From contig CAJNDS010000372.1 in NCBI GenBank assembly GCA_905221605.1, positions 1 to 45,000 of the forward strand: 45,000 bases of DNA, given 5' to 3'. Positions 10,034 to 20,232 of the stretch are shown here, in pieces. The stretch is from Symbiodinium natans (taxonomy: Eukaryota; Sar; Dinophyceae; Suessiales; Symbiodiniaceae). Made by a program: the position numbers and the translations under genes. Every line of letters begins with the position of its first letter. Within the stretch, counting starts at the first letter, position 1. The notes beneath the pieces are model-generated. The model searched no databases. It saw nothing but the letters and a program-made list of their open reading frames with translations, and had not been told where the DNA came from.

Positions 10034-10518
10034 TTAGGGGCCCGCCCCTGTGAGACTGCGTGGCATCTCGCCCGCAAGTTCCCAACTGCCCTTTGCAAAT
10101 CCACACTCAGCTGGCTGCTGGTACCACTTGTAATTCTTCTCAACCAAGGCTGCCAGCATCCTGTCAAAAGTGGGTGAGCTCTCTGTCTCGTTCAAGCCGC
10201 TTCCGGTCACGTGTCGGAACTGCACATAAGCTTGAAGATTCGACATTGCCAGTTGTGGTTTACGGGTGCGCCCGGAAGCTTTCTCCTCGTGCGGCGGGGG
10301 TCCATCTTGTGCAACCTGCAGTAGAGCAGGAAGTAGTGCATGAAGTTCACCACGACCTTGCAGTGCTGTTTTGTTGCTTCACACGGCCGCAAGACTGAGT
10401 AAGTGCAGGGACCAAAGGGTCCAAAACCCAACTCAGAAGCTTGGTGCCTTACACTGGCCGACTCCCTGCCCAAGTGCGGGAACATTGCTGTCAAGCCTCG
10501 CGAGAACAATGTGGCCAT
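10034..10518 (-). CDS. Hypothetical protein with ATG start, frame interruption
   Basis: ATG at 10518 opens MATLFSRGLTAMFPHLGRES, a positively charged amphipathic start that could target mitochondria or plastid. The frame continues through KVVVNFMHYFLLYCRLHKMD to KLPGAP at 10264. Coding then moves to another frame: FRHVTGSGLNETESSPTFDR, MLAALVEKNYKWYQQPAECG, ending SLTGAGP and TAA at 10034. Two explanations fit: a 44-bp GT...CAG intron (10263-10220, phase 0), or one missing A in the AAA near 10260, giving PVKPQLAMSNLQAY in between. No family is recognised. Confidence 0.5.
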
Positions 10519-11370
10519 ATTTGAACGACCCTTATGACATGAAAGTATGAGAATTAAGCTTGCTGATTAGTAGCCCTCACAGAATATGGACAGAACACCC
10601 ACTGCAAGCCTCCCCCCTCCCCCCTGGCTCGGCCCCCCGGGCGTGCGGCCCTGGGCACGGAGGGCTTCAAAGGGATCCTCACCTCGGACCACTGCTAGGA
10701 ACTCTAAACCCCAGGAGTGGTCTAGATTCATGCTCGGGTTCCCACAAAGTTTAGGCAAAACGGGTGCCCTCACAGGCAGCGCTTGCTTTGGTGTGCTGGG
10801 CATGGGCTAGATTCGACGCTAGGGTCCCCTTGATAGCTAGTTTTCGTAACAGGGATACGTAGCCAAAAGGGCCTCATGGCCCTCGTGGCCCTCAAGAAGG
10901 GGCCAAGTAGACCAGCATGTGGAGTGACCTCCCATTACGTTGCGCAACGGTCTGCACCGGGCTCATACTTTAACTTCGAGGGCTCCAAATGTCCTTAAGT
11001 ACATGGCGTAGGTGACATGAGCCAAGAATGACATGCAAGGGCCACACGAATTTCGGGGTTGATGCCTGGCCCACCGGCCCCTAAACCATGCAGTTTGGGG
11101 AGAGCGCACGGGGCTTTGCGACTTGGTAGAAAGTAGAGACATTCTGTTTGTCCTCGATGAATGCAAATGTTTTGGCACCAACCAAGACACCTGAGGACCT
11201 GCACGTGCATTCCGCGGGCCGTAGGCTGAAGCTATTTGGGGGGGGGGGGGGGGGGTGAGGGCCAGCGAGGCGACTTACGATCCCATAAGGCATTTCGCTT
11301 CCACGAAGGCATCAGTCGCGGTGCAGACTCATCAGTATGAGAACATCTCAAGTCTCAAGATACGCACAGG

Positions 11371-12398
11371 TTAAGCATCATCCTCCAGCAGCTGCAAGGC
11401 ATTGTCCACACGAAGACTGAGCCCGGACAGCTCCACGGCTTCGGCCTTGAAGCCATCGATTCCAGCCCTTGCCGCCCTCAGGCGTTCTGCGGGCCGTCGT
11501 CGCAAATACTCCGCGAGTTGCCGGACATCTCGCAAATTGATGACCTCATCCTTTACAAGCACCAGCACACTGACCAGGTAAGTTTCTGCGAAGACTTTGT
11601 TTGGCAAGATGCCATGTGCAGCCATCTCACTACGCACAGCGAGGATGTCCTTGAGTGGTGCACTCGCGTAGGCCCCCATCAAGCAAGTTAAAGTGATGAT
11701 GTTCGGCCTTAGGCCACGGTTCAGCAGGAGCCCGTACAGGAATTGCGCAGCATGATGGCTCTGACCCTGAGCCTCCCAGCAAGCTCGGATGGCGCATGTT
11801 ATGTGCAAGGTGTCTATCTCAAGCAAGCTGGATTTCATCTCGTCCAGAACCTCTGCAGCTGTTATGATATCTCCTTCGGTGGCCGCCGCTTCAATTCGGG
11901 CTGCCGTCATGACCTCATCGATGCTTATCGATGCTTTTGCTTCCTCCCAGATCTGCCGCACGGCTTCAGTCTTGCCAAGGCGCGCGTAAATCTTCAATGC
12001 AGCTATGTTTTCTTCAAATTTGAATCGCAGAGCCTCTCGTAGACACGGGCAGCTGCTTGCACTTGAGTGCAGTTCAAAGCAATGTGCATGACGGCATTGA
12101 AGATGGGGATCTCATCCCCACCATATCTTGCGAACATCTTCTGCACTTGCTGCCAATCTCCTCGTTCGCCGGCTTCGGTAATCCTGCTGAGCAGCTTCTT
12201 CCCGTCAGGGCTCAAGTAGGACTGCTGGTTAAGTCTCTGTGCTTTGATGCTGACTGCCAAGCCCTCTTTCTCGCGCACTTGCCTCAGTGGTGCCTGTCTT
12301 CCTTTTGCATAGTTACTCGGGGCCTCGCTGGTGAGATAGGCAACCACAAGCAACACAACACAAGCTCTGGAAGCCAGGTCCGAACGCGGAACAAGCAT
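11371..12398 (-). CDS. PPR-type protein, one frameshift
   Basis: Two abutting minus-strand frames form one protein. The first runs from ATG at 12398 to TAG near 12003, with a hydrophobic presequence (CVVLLVVAYLTSEA) followed by a basic segment, as expected for organelle import. The second runs to TAA at 11371. Helical repeats match the pentatricopeptide pattern: IFNAVMHIALNCTQVQAAAR, then NRGLRPNIITLTCLMGAYAS and AAHGILPNKVFAETYLVSVL. PPR proteins bind organelle RNA and act in its processing or editing. The break is at an A4 run (GAAGAAAACATAG). One more A keeps the repeat in register (LKKNIAALKIYARLGK), so a sequencing error is as likely as a pseudogene. Confidence 0.65.
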
Positions 12399-12477
12399 GA
12401 AAGGCCGCGAACAAACGATCCGGGATTTAAACAGGTTGAGAGGCCCTAATCCTGTGAAGGTCTTGGGATGTAAGATT

Positions 12478-12819
12478 TCAGGCTGCTTGAGGTTCGGCCC
12501 TGCACAAAGCTCTATGAATCGAGCACGGCCAGCTGCAGGTCTTTGGATTTAGGGCAAAATGAAATCTTTCGAGCAAACAAGGGCCCATCTTCTGCCCTTC
12601 CTTCCGCCCCAAACCACTCCCAGCCTGTTTCCAAATCCCCCCAACGCCCCCAAGCTTTGCTCTGCTTTGCTCACCCCCATGGAGTGAGTCTATCGTGGCC
12701 TCCGCAGGGGAACGCCGACTGCAATACATTCCCCGAAAGAATAGGACACAAATCCTGGGGCAAGGGGACTCGAACCTATCTCTCCCCGCTTGCTCCGATC
12801 CCAGCTTAGCTGTGGTCAC
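12478..12819 (-). CDS. Hypothetical ORF, 113 codons
   Basis: ATG-started frame, MTTAKLGSEQAGRDRFESPC, with a Gly-rich middle (GGVGGIWKQAGSGLGRKEGQ) and a Cys-containing C-terminus. It sits upstream of the PPR gene on the same strand, 80 bp apart. No domain is recognised. The plus strand also has an 88-codon frame here. Confidence 0.33.
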   Translation of the reverse strand: MTTAKLGSEQAGRDRFESPCPRICVLFFRGMYCSRRSPAEATIDSLHGGEQSRAKLGGVGGIWKQAGSGLGRKEGQKMGPCLLERFHFALNPKTCSWPCSIHRALCRAEPQAA

Positions 12820-12923
12820 ATGGTAATGTGAGTGAGGTGAAACAGGCCTGAAATCATAAACTCATAAACCCAAAGCAGCCCTAAGCCACAAGCACCTCAA
12901 AGTCCTGAACGGCCCTCAAGCCC

Positions 12924-13145
12924 CTAAAGCTCCCCCTCCTCCGCCGCCGAGCCCGTTGTAAGGCGCAGGCCCAGAGGGCCTGGGAAGTAGGAGTCCGTAT
13001 CCAGCGTCATGGCGTAGTCGAAGCCTGTGCCGGCATTGGAGGGGGCACTCGAGCATTCCTGGGTAGAGCAATTGAGAGCATTTTTCTTGCAACGCGCAGG
13101 GTCTAGGCTGAGCGCATGGATCTGGGGTGTCATGGTGAAGCTGGA
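12924..13145 (-). CDS. Probable terminal exon, Ser/Cys-rich protein
   Basis: Starts after CTTTGTCAG and runs 73 codons: SSFTMTPQIHALSLDPARCK, KNALNCSTQECSSAPSNAGT, GFDYAMTLDTDSYFPGPLGL, ending SAAEEGEL and TAG. Composition is clearly protein-like, with an acidic tail and possible N-glycosylation at NCS. Upstream exons were not found. No family is recognised. Confidence 0.48.
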   Translation of the reverse strand, partial: SSFTMTPQIHALSLDPARCKKNALNCSTQECSSAPSNAGTGFDYAMTLDTDSYFPGPLGLRLTTGSAAEEGEL

Positions 13146-13665
13146 CTGACAAAGCGTTGGCGGAAAATTGGGTTTAAGCAACCTTGGTTTGAGCAACCTT
13201 GCAACTCCACTGTATGGAGACGCAATTGCTGGGGAAGGACTAAACTGTGGTCCAAAGGTTTCTACAATTTCTCTGTGGGGCGCTCTGTAAGATTAATCTT
13301 TCGGTGACGAATCCTTCGTTGAAGAAACTTTAGGTGACGAAGAACATATATGTTGAGCTTGATGTGGTATTTCAAGACACTAACTTGTATGATCATGTTT
13401 TGTTGATGCGACAGAGGGTATCGAGAGCTTCTGACACAAGATGGTTTCTATGTTTTTGCAGGCACGGTTAGACGGAGTTGTATGTATCTTAGTGTGGTTG
13501 GGGTTGAGGGCTTACAGGCTCAGGGTGCTTCAGGGTTGTAGATTTCGATGCAGGTTTTCAACTCAGCCGTGTAAGATCTGGGGCTGCACAGGCTTTCGGG
13601 CCTTTGGGTGCCCCGTAGACGGTCAGACCATCGCGAAGCTTTTGGATTTTTGGGCTTTAAGGGCC
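13146..13665. other. No gene supported
   Basis: Contains TTTCGGTGACGAATCC and AGGTGACGAAGAAC, a loose internal repeat near 13300, and otherwise unremarkable sequence. Several plus-strand frames stay open but lack support. Confidence 0.45.
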
Positions 13666-14148
13666 CTAGGGCCATAGGTCTGCAGGGATTTCTGACCAGC
13701 GCTTTAGCGCGTTGGCCACTTGAGGGTCTTGCGGCATCTTGCGGTCTTTGGACTTTTGTGGTTTCGGCAGATTCTCCTGAGAAATCTTGCAGTGCCAACC
13801 TCGAAAGATCAACATGCAGACGCTTCTACGAAATGGCTTCCGCAAGCCTGAATCCCAAAACCCTCGAAACCAATGTGAGTGAGGCTCCTCTCCCGCTCCC
13901 CCTTCCCCCGCTGCCGCTTTCAGGGGGCGCCTGCCAGTGCTGGCTCCAGAAAGACGGGACCGGACCGCCAACGCCTGCAGGTTTCGGGTCTCGGAATTGT
14001 TCGTAGGGTTTAGGGTTGGAAAGGCCTTCAGCCTTGAGCGGGACGCTAGACGGACTGAGTCGCTCGCGTCATGGCCCTGTAGCCGACAGCAAACTCCGAT
14101 GCGCGCTGCCGCGACACCTGTGCTGGGGGACTCATTCGATAGCTTCAC
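13666..14148 (-). CDS. Long open frame, doubtful gene
   Basis: 160 codons stay open from a GTG. It begins KLSNESPSTGVAAARIGVCC and ends with a charged stretch (KPQKSKDRKMPQDPQVANAL) and KRWSEIPADLWP. The opposite strand has a plausible frame too (ADSPEKSCSANLERSTCRRF), so the coding strand is undecided. Confidence 0.27.
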   Translation of the reverse strand: MKLSNESPSTGVAAARIGVCCRLQGHDASDSVRLASRSRLKAFPTLNPTNNSETRNLQALAVRSRLSGASTGRRPLKAAAGEGGAGEEPHSHWFRGFWDSGLRKPFRRSVCMLIFRGWHCKISQENLPKPQKSKDRKMPQDPQVANALKRWSEIPADLWP

Positions 14149-14651
14149 CCCCTTTTACTCTGTATACTCAACCCCCCCTCAACAACCGAGATGAACACAG
14201 ACCCCGAGGGCCCTGGTCCTGTAGGGACTTAGGGGTGTGTTGCTGACATCCTGATAGCCAGACTGGAACCCACGAAAGCCCGCACAAGCTTTTAGAAGCT
14301 GCTAGCACAGCACTGCATCCCTGAATCCGCGGTCTTGCATTCATCTTCAGAGCAACCCCCATAAAACTTCTCAAACATGCCCCCAAGGTGGAGTTACAAA
14401 AGCAGTGTGCGCTCGAGCTGAGGGGTTGGGGGCTTGCGAAGCTTTGCCTCAATGCTCTTCGGCCCTCCCTCTATACTCCCCTTAGAACCTTAGTAAAAAT
14501 GTTCTTTTTAATATCCTCTTACAAAAATAAAACAAATACTTCCCAAGGGTAATATAGCCCTGTGCATCCCCATGCTCTGTGTCGATGCCCCTGTGTCTGC
14601 ATTGACTGGGTGGCGACTTTGGGGGCTGGAGGGTCCCATGGTTTCAGCATC

Positions 14652-14868
14652 CTAAACCCTAAACCCGAAACCCCAAACCCCATCCCCAGACTAGACCCCA
14701 ACAAGGGTTCTATAGGTTTCAAAGGAGCCTAAACCCTAAACCCTAAACCCTAAACCCTAAACCCTAAACCCTAAACCCTAAACCCTAAACCCTAAACCCT
14801 AAACCCTAAACCCTAAACCCTAAACCCTAAACCCTAAACCCTACACCCTACACCCTACACCCTAAAGT
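14652..14868. repeat. Telomere-like array, C-strand
   Basis: After a remnant at 14652-14685, about 18 exact CCCTAAA units run from 14728, and the last three change to CCCTACA. The 500 bp before it (14150-14650) hold no supported gene. Confidence 0.95.
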
Positions 14869-14949
14869 TTCCAGAAGCCCTGTGGCAACTGGGGAGCCCT
14901 TGCCTCGGCCCATTCGGGGGGCACCTCCTTGAAGCCTCAGCTCTGGGTG

Positions 14950-15110
14950 TTTAGAGGCTTAAGGGGTTTAAGAGGGGTTTAAGAGGGGTTTAAGAGGGGT
15001 TTAAGAAGGGTTTAAGAGGGGTTTAAGAGGGGTTTAAGAGGGGTTTAAGAGGGGTTTAAGAGGGGTTTAAGAGGGGTTTAAGAGGCTTAAAGGATTTATG
15101 GGTTAAGTAA
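14950..15110. repeat. 11-bp array GGGGTTTAAGA
   Basis: About ten homogeneous GGGGTTTAAGA units, continuing as decayed TTTAAGGG and TTTAGGG relatives to about 15360. G-strand orientation, facing the C-strand array at 14728. Confidence 0.9.
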
Positions 15111-15489
15111 GGGTTCGGGTTTAAGGGGTTTGAGGGGTTGCATGGTTCAAGGGCTTAAGTAAGGGCTTAGGGTTTATGTTAAAGGGTCTAGGGTTTACGG
15201 GCTTAATGGTTTAGGGGTTTAAGAAGCTAAGCGTTTAAGGGTTTAGTAAGGGCTTCGAGTTTGTTTAAAGCTGTGGGTTTAAGGCTTTAGGGTTTAAGGC
15301 TTTAGGGTTTAAGGGTTTAGGGTTTAGGGGTCTATGGGTTTGGGGTTTAAGGTTCGGGTGGGACTTTTCGGGGACTATACAAAAGGCATACAGACAGGTC
15401 TTTTAAAAAGTGTAAGGTTGAGCACAAGCTTCCGCACTTTGCGGCGGCATCCGCTAGCACCCTTCTATGAACCCCCACATGAGCCCGCC

Positions 15490-15735
15490 TTCCTTGCAGG
15501 GACGCCTTTCGAGGCCTGGACAGCCTGACGACCCCTGAAAAGACCGCACGCGCAACACCTTATCCCACCCACCGACCTCTTCGGGCCTCCTGAGCACTCG
15601 CCGTGGACCCCCTGTTCATCCCCTAGGGAATGCTGCAAGACCCCTACGACCATCTGCACCGGGCCAGGCCGAGGCACTTCGCGCGAGCGTCAGTACTACA
15701 TCCACACATCGAAACATGTCTCTGACGTCAGAAAA
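15490..15735. other. Likely coding, frame unresolved
   Basis: A strong acceptor CCTTCCTTGCAG (15499) is followed by plus-strand frames that look coding (DAFRGLDSLTTPEKTARA, then in another frame ERQYYIHTSKHVSDVRKG). I could not join them with a defensible splice. Confidence 0.3.
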
Positions 15736-15763
15736 GGTAGGCCAAGTGCTGTTACGACCCATC

Positions 15764-15870
15764 CTAAACCCTGAACCCCGACACCCCAAAACCCTAACCC
15801 AAAGCTAGGATCAACTCAAGCATGGCCCTAAACCCTAAACCCCAAACCCCAAACCCTAAACCCCACAAGG
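15764..15870. repeat. Telomere-like block, degenerate C-strand
   Basis: CCCTAAA, CCCCAAA and CCCTGAA units. From ATG at 15822 the repeat is open in plus frame as ALNPKPQTPNPKPHKG and then HRVLWAGRGTSASQ. Confidence 0.8.
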
Positions 15871-15989
15871 GACCCCTGACTATCGGCAGCCCCCTGCATC
15901 GGGTTCTTTGGGCCGGGCGCGGCACCAGCGCGAGCCAAACCCGATTCTCCGATGCTGCGATGATGCGCTGGCGGGCCTCTGCACTTCAG

Positions 15990-15990
15990 A

Positions 15991-16024
<34 letters not shown>

Positions 16025-16026
16025 GC
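15990..16026. repeat. AT microsatellite
   Basis: (AT)n interrupted by one GTAT. Confidence 0.9.
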
Positions 16027-16221
16027 TATTACATGTCTATTACATATTCGCAGTGTTCTTGTTGCAGAAGACTATATGCTTCATGTACTATGTTGTATTT
16101 GAAGAGATTCTTTTTGAGATATTCACATCTTGTTTTGTGTTTCGGGCTTTGGGATTCTCAGCGAATCTTAAAGCCGCACTCGCAAGACAGGAGGGGCTAT
16201 GAAGCTATTCAAGGGCAACTG

Positions 16222-16391
16222 AGGCCTTTCAAGTGCCAAGGGCTTGTTTATGGAGTCTGGTGAGGTCGGTGATTGGGATCCCATGTGCAGAAGAAAAACG
16301 GACTGAAGCAGAAACCCGTCACTTCGACAGCTGTCCCCCGAGTTTCATCAAGCAGCGTGCCGGGTGGAACCTCATACTATGCCCACAATGA
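16222..16391 (+). CDS. Exon with one frame break at A5
   Basis: The frame SAKGLFMESGEVGDWDPMCR ends at a TGA just after AAAAA (16294-16298). Immediately beyond, the frame EEKRTEAETRHFDSCPPSFI then KQRAGWNLILCPQ is clearly protein-like. Either one A too many breaks the frame, or a 31-bp GTGAGG...GTGCAG segment (16260-16290) is removed. Both give a continuous protein. It ends at TGA 16389-16391. The function is unknown. Confidence 0.4.
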
Positions 16392-16512
16392 TAGGGTTCG
16401 CAGTCACTGCACAGGATACTTTCCAGGAGTTTTGCTTGCTCCAGCAAGCCTTACACCTCCACGCAGTTCTTTGGGTTCAGGGAGCACCCTGAGTTCATCA
16501 ACTCTGAACCCT

Positions 16513-17141
16513 TCAGCCGAAGTCTGAAATCGAGGGGTTCAACCAGCAGCGGCCCTGCCTTCGTGCTGAGCCCCTCATGGAACACCACAACTGGATAGTC
16601 ATACCCTGGCCATGGGCGAAGGCTGCAGCCACGTTGGGGGGGCAGAAAGAAAGAACCAGAAGCCAAGCTTCCAAGCTGCCCGGGCCTTTGTTGTAGTGGA
16701 GCCACAAGCTCGTGAGCGAACGCTCCAGATCTTGCAGATCGCGGTCCTGGGGCCGGCAAAGGTCTTCATGGACAGGTGCCTTACGCTTGCACCCCCCACC
16801 CCCCCCCCCCCCTAATTCCAGCCAAATCCCATCAGGCCCCAAACTCCTCATCCTCCAAATCCACCAAGATAGTTTCACAATCGCTGCTGGAGGAAGGGAT
16901 CTTTGGCTCCATGGCCGAGTTGACGATTTCGGATTCAGAGTGGGTCACATAGGGCAGCGGTATTTCTGGCGACCTAGTTCTCCCAAAACTTCGGGGCTCA
17001 GGTGTTCGGCGTGGAACGCAAAACTTGTCTATCAAAAGCAGGCCGACTTGATTGAGATTGGATGGCCAGCGCGCCAGAACGCCCGGTGCCTCTTGCGCTC
17101 TACAGCCAACGCACAAAAACCTCAACACTATCCGCCCCAAG
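16513..17141 (-). CDS. Two-exon acidic protein with GC-AG intron
   Basis: Proposed exons are 17141-16838 and 16785-16513. Exon one is open from an acceptor (GTGCAG) and reads PEIPLPYVTHSESEIVNSAM, then a Ser/acidic block SSSSDCETILVDLEDEEFG. Exon two, in phase, reads RKAPVHEDLCRPQDRDLQDL then ERSLTSLWLHYNKGPGSLEA and ends SISDFG. The 52-bp intron starts GCCTGATG, ends GTGCAAG and contains a 14-G tract. GC donors are known from dinoflagellates. The Ser-acidic tail resembles casein-kinase-type phosphosites. No domain is recognised and the 5' end is missing. Confidence 0.42.
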
Positions 17142-17317
17142 CTGCACCCCCTTGCTCAGCCAAGCTGGTCATTCAACATCCCGACTCATCAGGGATTTCT
17201 GAGCAGGAGTCCGTCTCTGCAGTGATGTAGTGGATCACAGCACGAAGCTTCTGCTGCACGCGCGGTGGGTCCTGAGCCCAAGACCCCTCCCAGACTGCAT
17301 CATGGCCTCTCCCCACA

Positions 17318-17415
17318 TCTTCCAAAACCCCTTAGTTAAGGAATATACCCTAATTCAGAATAAGGATCCTTAGTATAAACTAGGGAATATTCCTTAGTTA
17401 AGGGGTTTTGGAAGA
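17318..17415. mobile_element. 98-bp element with 33-bp inverted repeats
   Basis: Ends TCTTCCAAAACCCCTTAGTT and its inverted partner match over about 33 bp with three mismatches (17318-17350 against 17383-17415). Neither end offers GT or AG at the border, unlike the intron-like elements. Confidence 0.75.
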
Positions 17416-17477
17416 GTTGGGTCCTGAAACCTGACCCCCAAGCCCCAAACCACCTAACATCACCTAACATGGCCTGA

Positions 17478-17576
17478 CTTGGGGGTGCAAATAGGGGTAT
17501 GAATTTTGGGGTCCCTTTCAGGGGATTCTATTCTATTTGGGGTAAAAAAGGGGTACCCCCTATTTTCGGAAAAATG
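17478..17576. mobile_element. Introner-like element
   Basis: Begins GGGGGTGCAAATAGGGG and ends CCCCTATTTTCGGAAAAATG. A plus-strand GT...AG reading would end at CTCAG|CA, the start of the exon at 17606. Confidence 0.5.
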
Positions 17577-17605
17577 CCCACTCAACTAGCTTTAAGCCAG
17601 CTCAG

Positions 17606-18108
17606 CAGAGCTGCCTCCAACTCACAGAGCGGTCCGCGAAAGGGTGGCAAACACCTGCACTCGCAGAGTCATTCTTTCGGCTACAGAGAGACTTCGAAAA
17701 AAACGAAAGGAATTGAAAGGAAACAGAAAGAGTGCGCGAGAGAGAGAGAGAGAGAGAGATATGGAGAGACCGAGACAATCCGAGAGAGAGAGAGAGAGCA
17801 CAATAGACAGAGCGGAGCCGGAATCCGTCGGGCTGAGCGCTTGGCTCGCACAGCCCTTCTCCGCAGTGGCCTCGTGGTGGGTTGCCGTTCTTCGCACCTT
17901 CAGGTACCCCTCAAGGATCTGCAGCCCTGGCACAACTGCCCCGATTCAAGCATCGACCAGGTCTATGCGGGCCTCTCTCAAGAAGGTAGCGCAACCCAGG
18001 GGTCTCCACCATTACCTGGCACAGCGCATTGTTGCGAATGGAAGGCGGACTGACGATGCCACCATCGAATTTGCATGCCTTTGCACTGGTAGCAGCGTGC
18101 TGAGGTGA
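17606..18108 (+). CDS. Arg/Glu-repeat protein, terminal exon
   Basis: Open from an acceptor CTCAG as AELPPTHRAVRERVANTCTR. It passes in frame through a GA microsatellite that encodes ARERERERDMERPRQSERER, then reads QASTRSMRASLKKVAQPRGL and HHYLAQRIVANGRRTDDATI. It stops TGA at 18108 after GSSVLR. The second half is convincingly coding. RE/RD-like low complexity is typical of RNA-processing proteins, but here it follows directly from the microsatellite. A minus-strand frame (17911-18219) competes. Confidence 0.42.
17733..17802. repeat. GA microsatellite
   Basis: Two (GA)n runs separated by TATGGAGAGACCGAGACAATCC. Confidence 0.9.
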
Positions 18109-18461
18109 AGTTACATGTCGCAGATGATTCTGTCTCTGTGGTACGATCAGGAGACGTGCGGCAAGACATGGTGAGATGACCGCAGCAGCGTAGTGGCCTG
18201 GCAGCAGACATATCAGCATCTTTCCGCTTCTGCTGGAAGATGCTGCTGAAAGTGGGACTTCACTACTGTCTGCTTGCCTGAAACCCTACGCCCTGTTTAG
18301 AAGTGCTGGCCTTGCAGAGTACCAAGGTACCAAATAGCTGGAATCTCACTGCGCACAGCACTTAAGCCATGTCACCAAGCCCTACAAAGCCCCGGACCCA
18401 AACCCACCCCAAAGCACCTTCGGTCTGACCTTCTGACCCAGATCCAAGTCCCAAACAGGGT

Positions 18462-18545
18462 TTAGGAGTTTAGGGTTCAGGGTGTTGGGATTAGGGTTTA
18501 GGGTTTAGGGTTTAGGGTTTAGGGTTTAGGATTGTTTAGGGCTTA
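18462..18545. repeat. Telomere-like block, G-strand
   Basis: About eight TTTAGGG units with decayed ends. Confidence 0.9.
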
Positions 18546-18776
18546 GGAGGTCTCCATGGTCTCCTGTCTCCTCCCCCTGCACTCACAGGAGACCGAGAGT
18601 CCCACGCAATCGCGCTCGCTCGGGAGAGGTGGCATCCGCCTTTTCCTGGGCCGCTGACTGGAAGTGTATGGAGATGTGTTCCGGAATCAGAATCTTGCTT
18701 ACAAGACTTCACAAGTATGCAGCATGTCAATGTATTGTTTCTGCATATCCTGGATGGTCCTCCCTGCTCCCTTCAG

Positions 18777-19043
18777 GCCCAGGCAGAAACGTATCGCATC
18801 TCCTGCCAATGCTCAAGATGCCAACAGTGATGGCTCTGACACTGGAGGTTGCATGCGACGACTGACTGAAGGGGTTCTAATATGGCTTATACAGGGGAAT
18901 AAGATTCCGGGTCCCTTCTAGGGGTAGGGGGGTCGCTCCTTCTACCCCTTCAGAAACCCGGCAGATACGAAGAGTCCTCCCAAAGCTACCCTGAACCTTC
19001 GGTCGCACTCCCCGAGCCCCAAACCCTAAACCCTAAACCCTAA
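18777..19043 (+). CDS. Two-exon protein ending in telomere repeat
   Basis: Proposed exons are 18777-18873 and 18954-19043. The first, after CCCTTCAG, reads RIASPANAQDANSDGSDTGG then CMRRLTEG. An 80-bp GTTCTA...CCCCTTCAG intron follows, and the second exon continues in phase 0 as KPGRYEESSQSYPEPSVALP. It then enters a CCCTAAA array, which contributes TLNPKP and the TAA stop. Another frame over the first exon (HLLPMLKMPTVMALTLEVAC) is also open, so this model is tentative. The function is unknown. Confidence 0.37.
18874..18953. mobile_element. Introner-like element, plus-strand intron
   Basis: 80 bp, GGGGTTCTAATATGG at the left and CTACCCCTTCAGAAACCC at the right. Precise GT...CAG intron in phase between the two flanking exons. 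Confidence 0.5.
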
Positions 19044-19070
19044 ACCCTAAACCCTAAACCCGAAACCCGA
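19018..19070. repeat. Telomere-like block, C-strand
   Basis: Six to seven CCCTAAA units. A minus-strand frame (19047-19277, containing GGLASLMPINPSAVADAGVW) runs into it, but I did not call it a gene. Confidence 0.9.
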
Positions 19071-19341
19071 TCCTTGGGAAGAGAGTGCTTGCCCCAAATC
19101 TCCAGGTCGAAGACAAACCGGGCCAGGGGAGAGCAGTACCAACCTCAGCTCCCAAACCCCTGCATCTGCAACAGCTGAAGGATTAATAGGCATCAAAGAG
19201 GCCAGGCCACCCGCACCTGTTACCCCCCACCCAAACACGGGTGCTGGGTCTGGCCTTTGTTCAACAAATTGCCCCAAGCTGCTTCAGCTCCTAAACTGTT
19301 TGGGTCCTGGTGCTACCCCCTACCCCCCCCACGTTTCACAG

Positions 19342-19426
19342 AGGCGCGAGCGTTGAAAACTTTTGGGATTCTGCCGAGCAGGCTGCGATGCTCTTCGAAC
19401 CATGCGATGAGGAAAGCATCCTTTGA
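19342..19426 (+). CDS. Possible small exon, acidic
   Basis: After TTTCACAG the frame reads GASVENFWDSAEQAAMLFEP then CDEESIL and TGA. It is short but strongly protein-like. An overlapping plus frame is open into the telomere array. No function can be given. Confidence 0.28.
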
Positions 19427-19483
19427 GCCGACCTTTCAACTATGCTCTGGCGGGGTCGGCGGCTTGAGCCGGAGGCTCTTAAA

Positions 19484-19589
19484 TTTAGGGTTTAGGGTTT
19501 AGGGTTTAGGGTTTAGGGTTTAGGGTTTAGGGTTTAGGGTTTAGGGTTTAGGGTTTAGGGTTTAGGGTTTAGGGTTTAGGGTTTAGGCC
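19484..19589. repeat. Telomere-like array, G-strand
   Basis: About fifteen exact TTTAGGG units. Confidence 0.95.
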
Positions 19590-19675
19590 TAAACACCGTC
19601 CCAAAAACCTCAAGCTCTGAACCCTTTCTCGGGCACCGTTCGCAGAAACCCTTCCAACTCCAAACCCCTTCCGCC

Positions 19676-19858
19676 CCCTAAACCCTAAACCCTAAACCTA
19701 AACCTAAACCCTAAACCCTAAACCCTAAACCCTAAACCCTAAACCCTAAACCCTAAACCCCAAAACCCTAAAACCCTAAAACCCTAAAACCCTAAAACCC
19801 TAAAACCCTAAACCCTAAACCCCAAACCCGAAACCCGAAACCCGAAACCCTGAACCAA
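19676..19858. repeat. Telomere-like array, C-strand
   Basis: CCCTAAA units, then a run of 8-mer CCCTAAAA, then CCCGAAA. Inverted relative to 19484-19589. Confidence 0.95.
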
Positions 19859-19984
19859 ACCTCCAGCAGCTTTACGGGAGAGTCCCCGGCCCCGCAGCCA
19901 GGCTTCGTGGGCGTCCGCCCCGCCTGAGCACTGAGAAAGCCCAGGCCCGGGCTTCATCCAGGGCTGAGGGTGTATGATTTTGGG

Positions 19985-20232
19985 GCTTGTAGGGTTTAGA
20001 GGGTTTACAGGGTTTAGAGGGTTTTTAGTGTTAATAGGGTTTATAGGGTTTAGAGGGTTTTAGGGTTTATAGGGTTTATAGGGTTTATAGGGTTTATAGG
20101 GTTTACAGGGCTTACAGGGTTTACAGGGTTTAGAGGGTTTACAGGGTTTACAGGGTTTATAGGGTTTATGGGGTTTACAGGGTTTATAGGGTTTATAGGG
20201 TTTATAGGGTTTATAGGGTTTATAGGGTTTAC
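19985..20232. repeat. 9-bp array TTTATAGGG
   Basis: More than twenty units of TTTATAGGG and TTTACAGGG, a telomere-like unit expanded by two bases. On the minus strand it stays open as a repeated Asn-Pro-(Ile/Val) tripeptide. Confidence 0.95.

Noticed and set aside
12760-12800. GGTTCGAGTCC on the minus strand, like a tRNA B-box
   Set aside because: The T-arm stem does not pair and no acceptor or anticodon arms fit around it.
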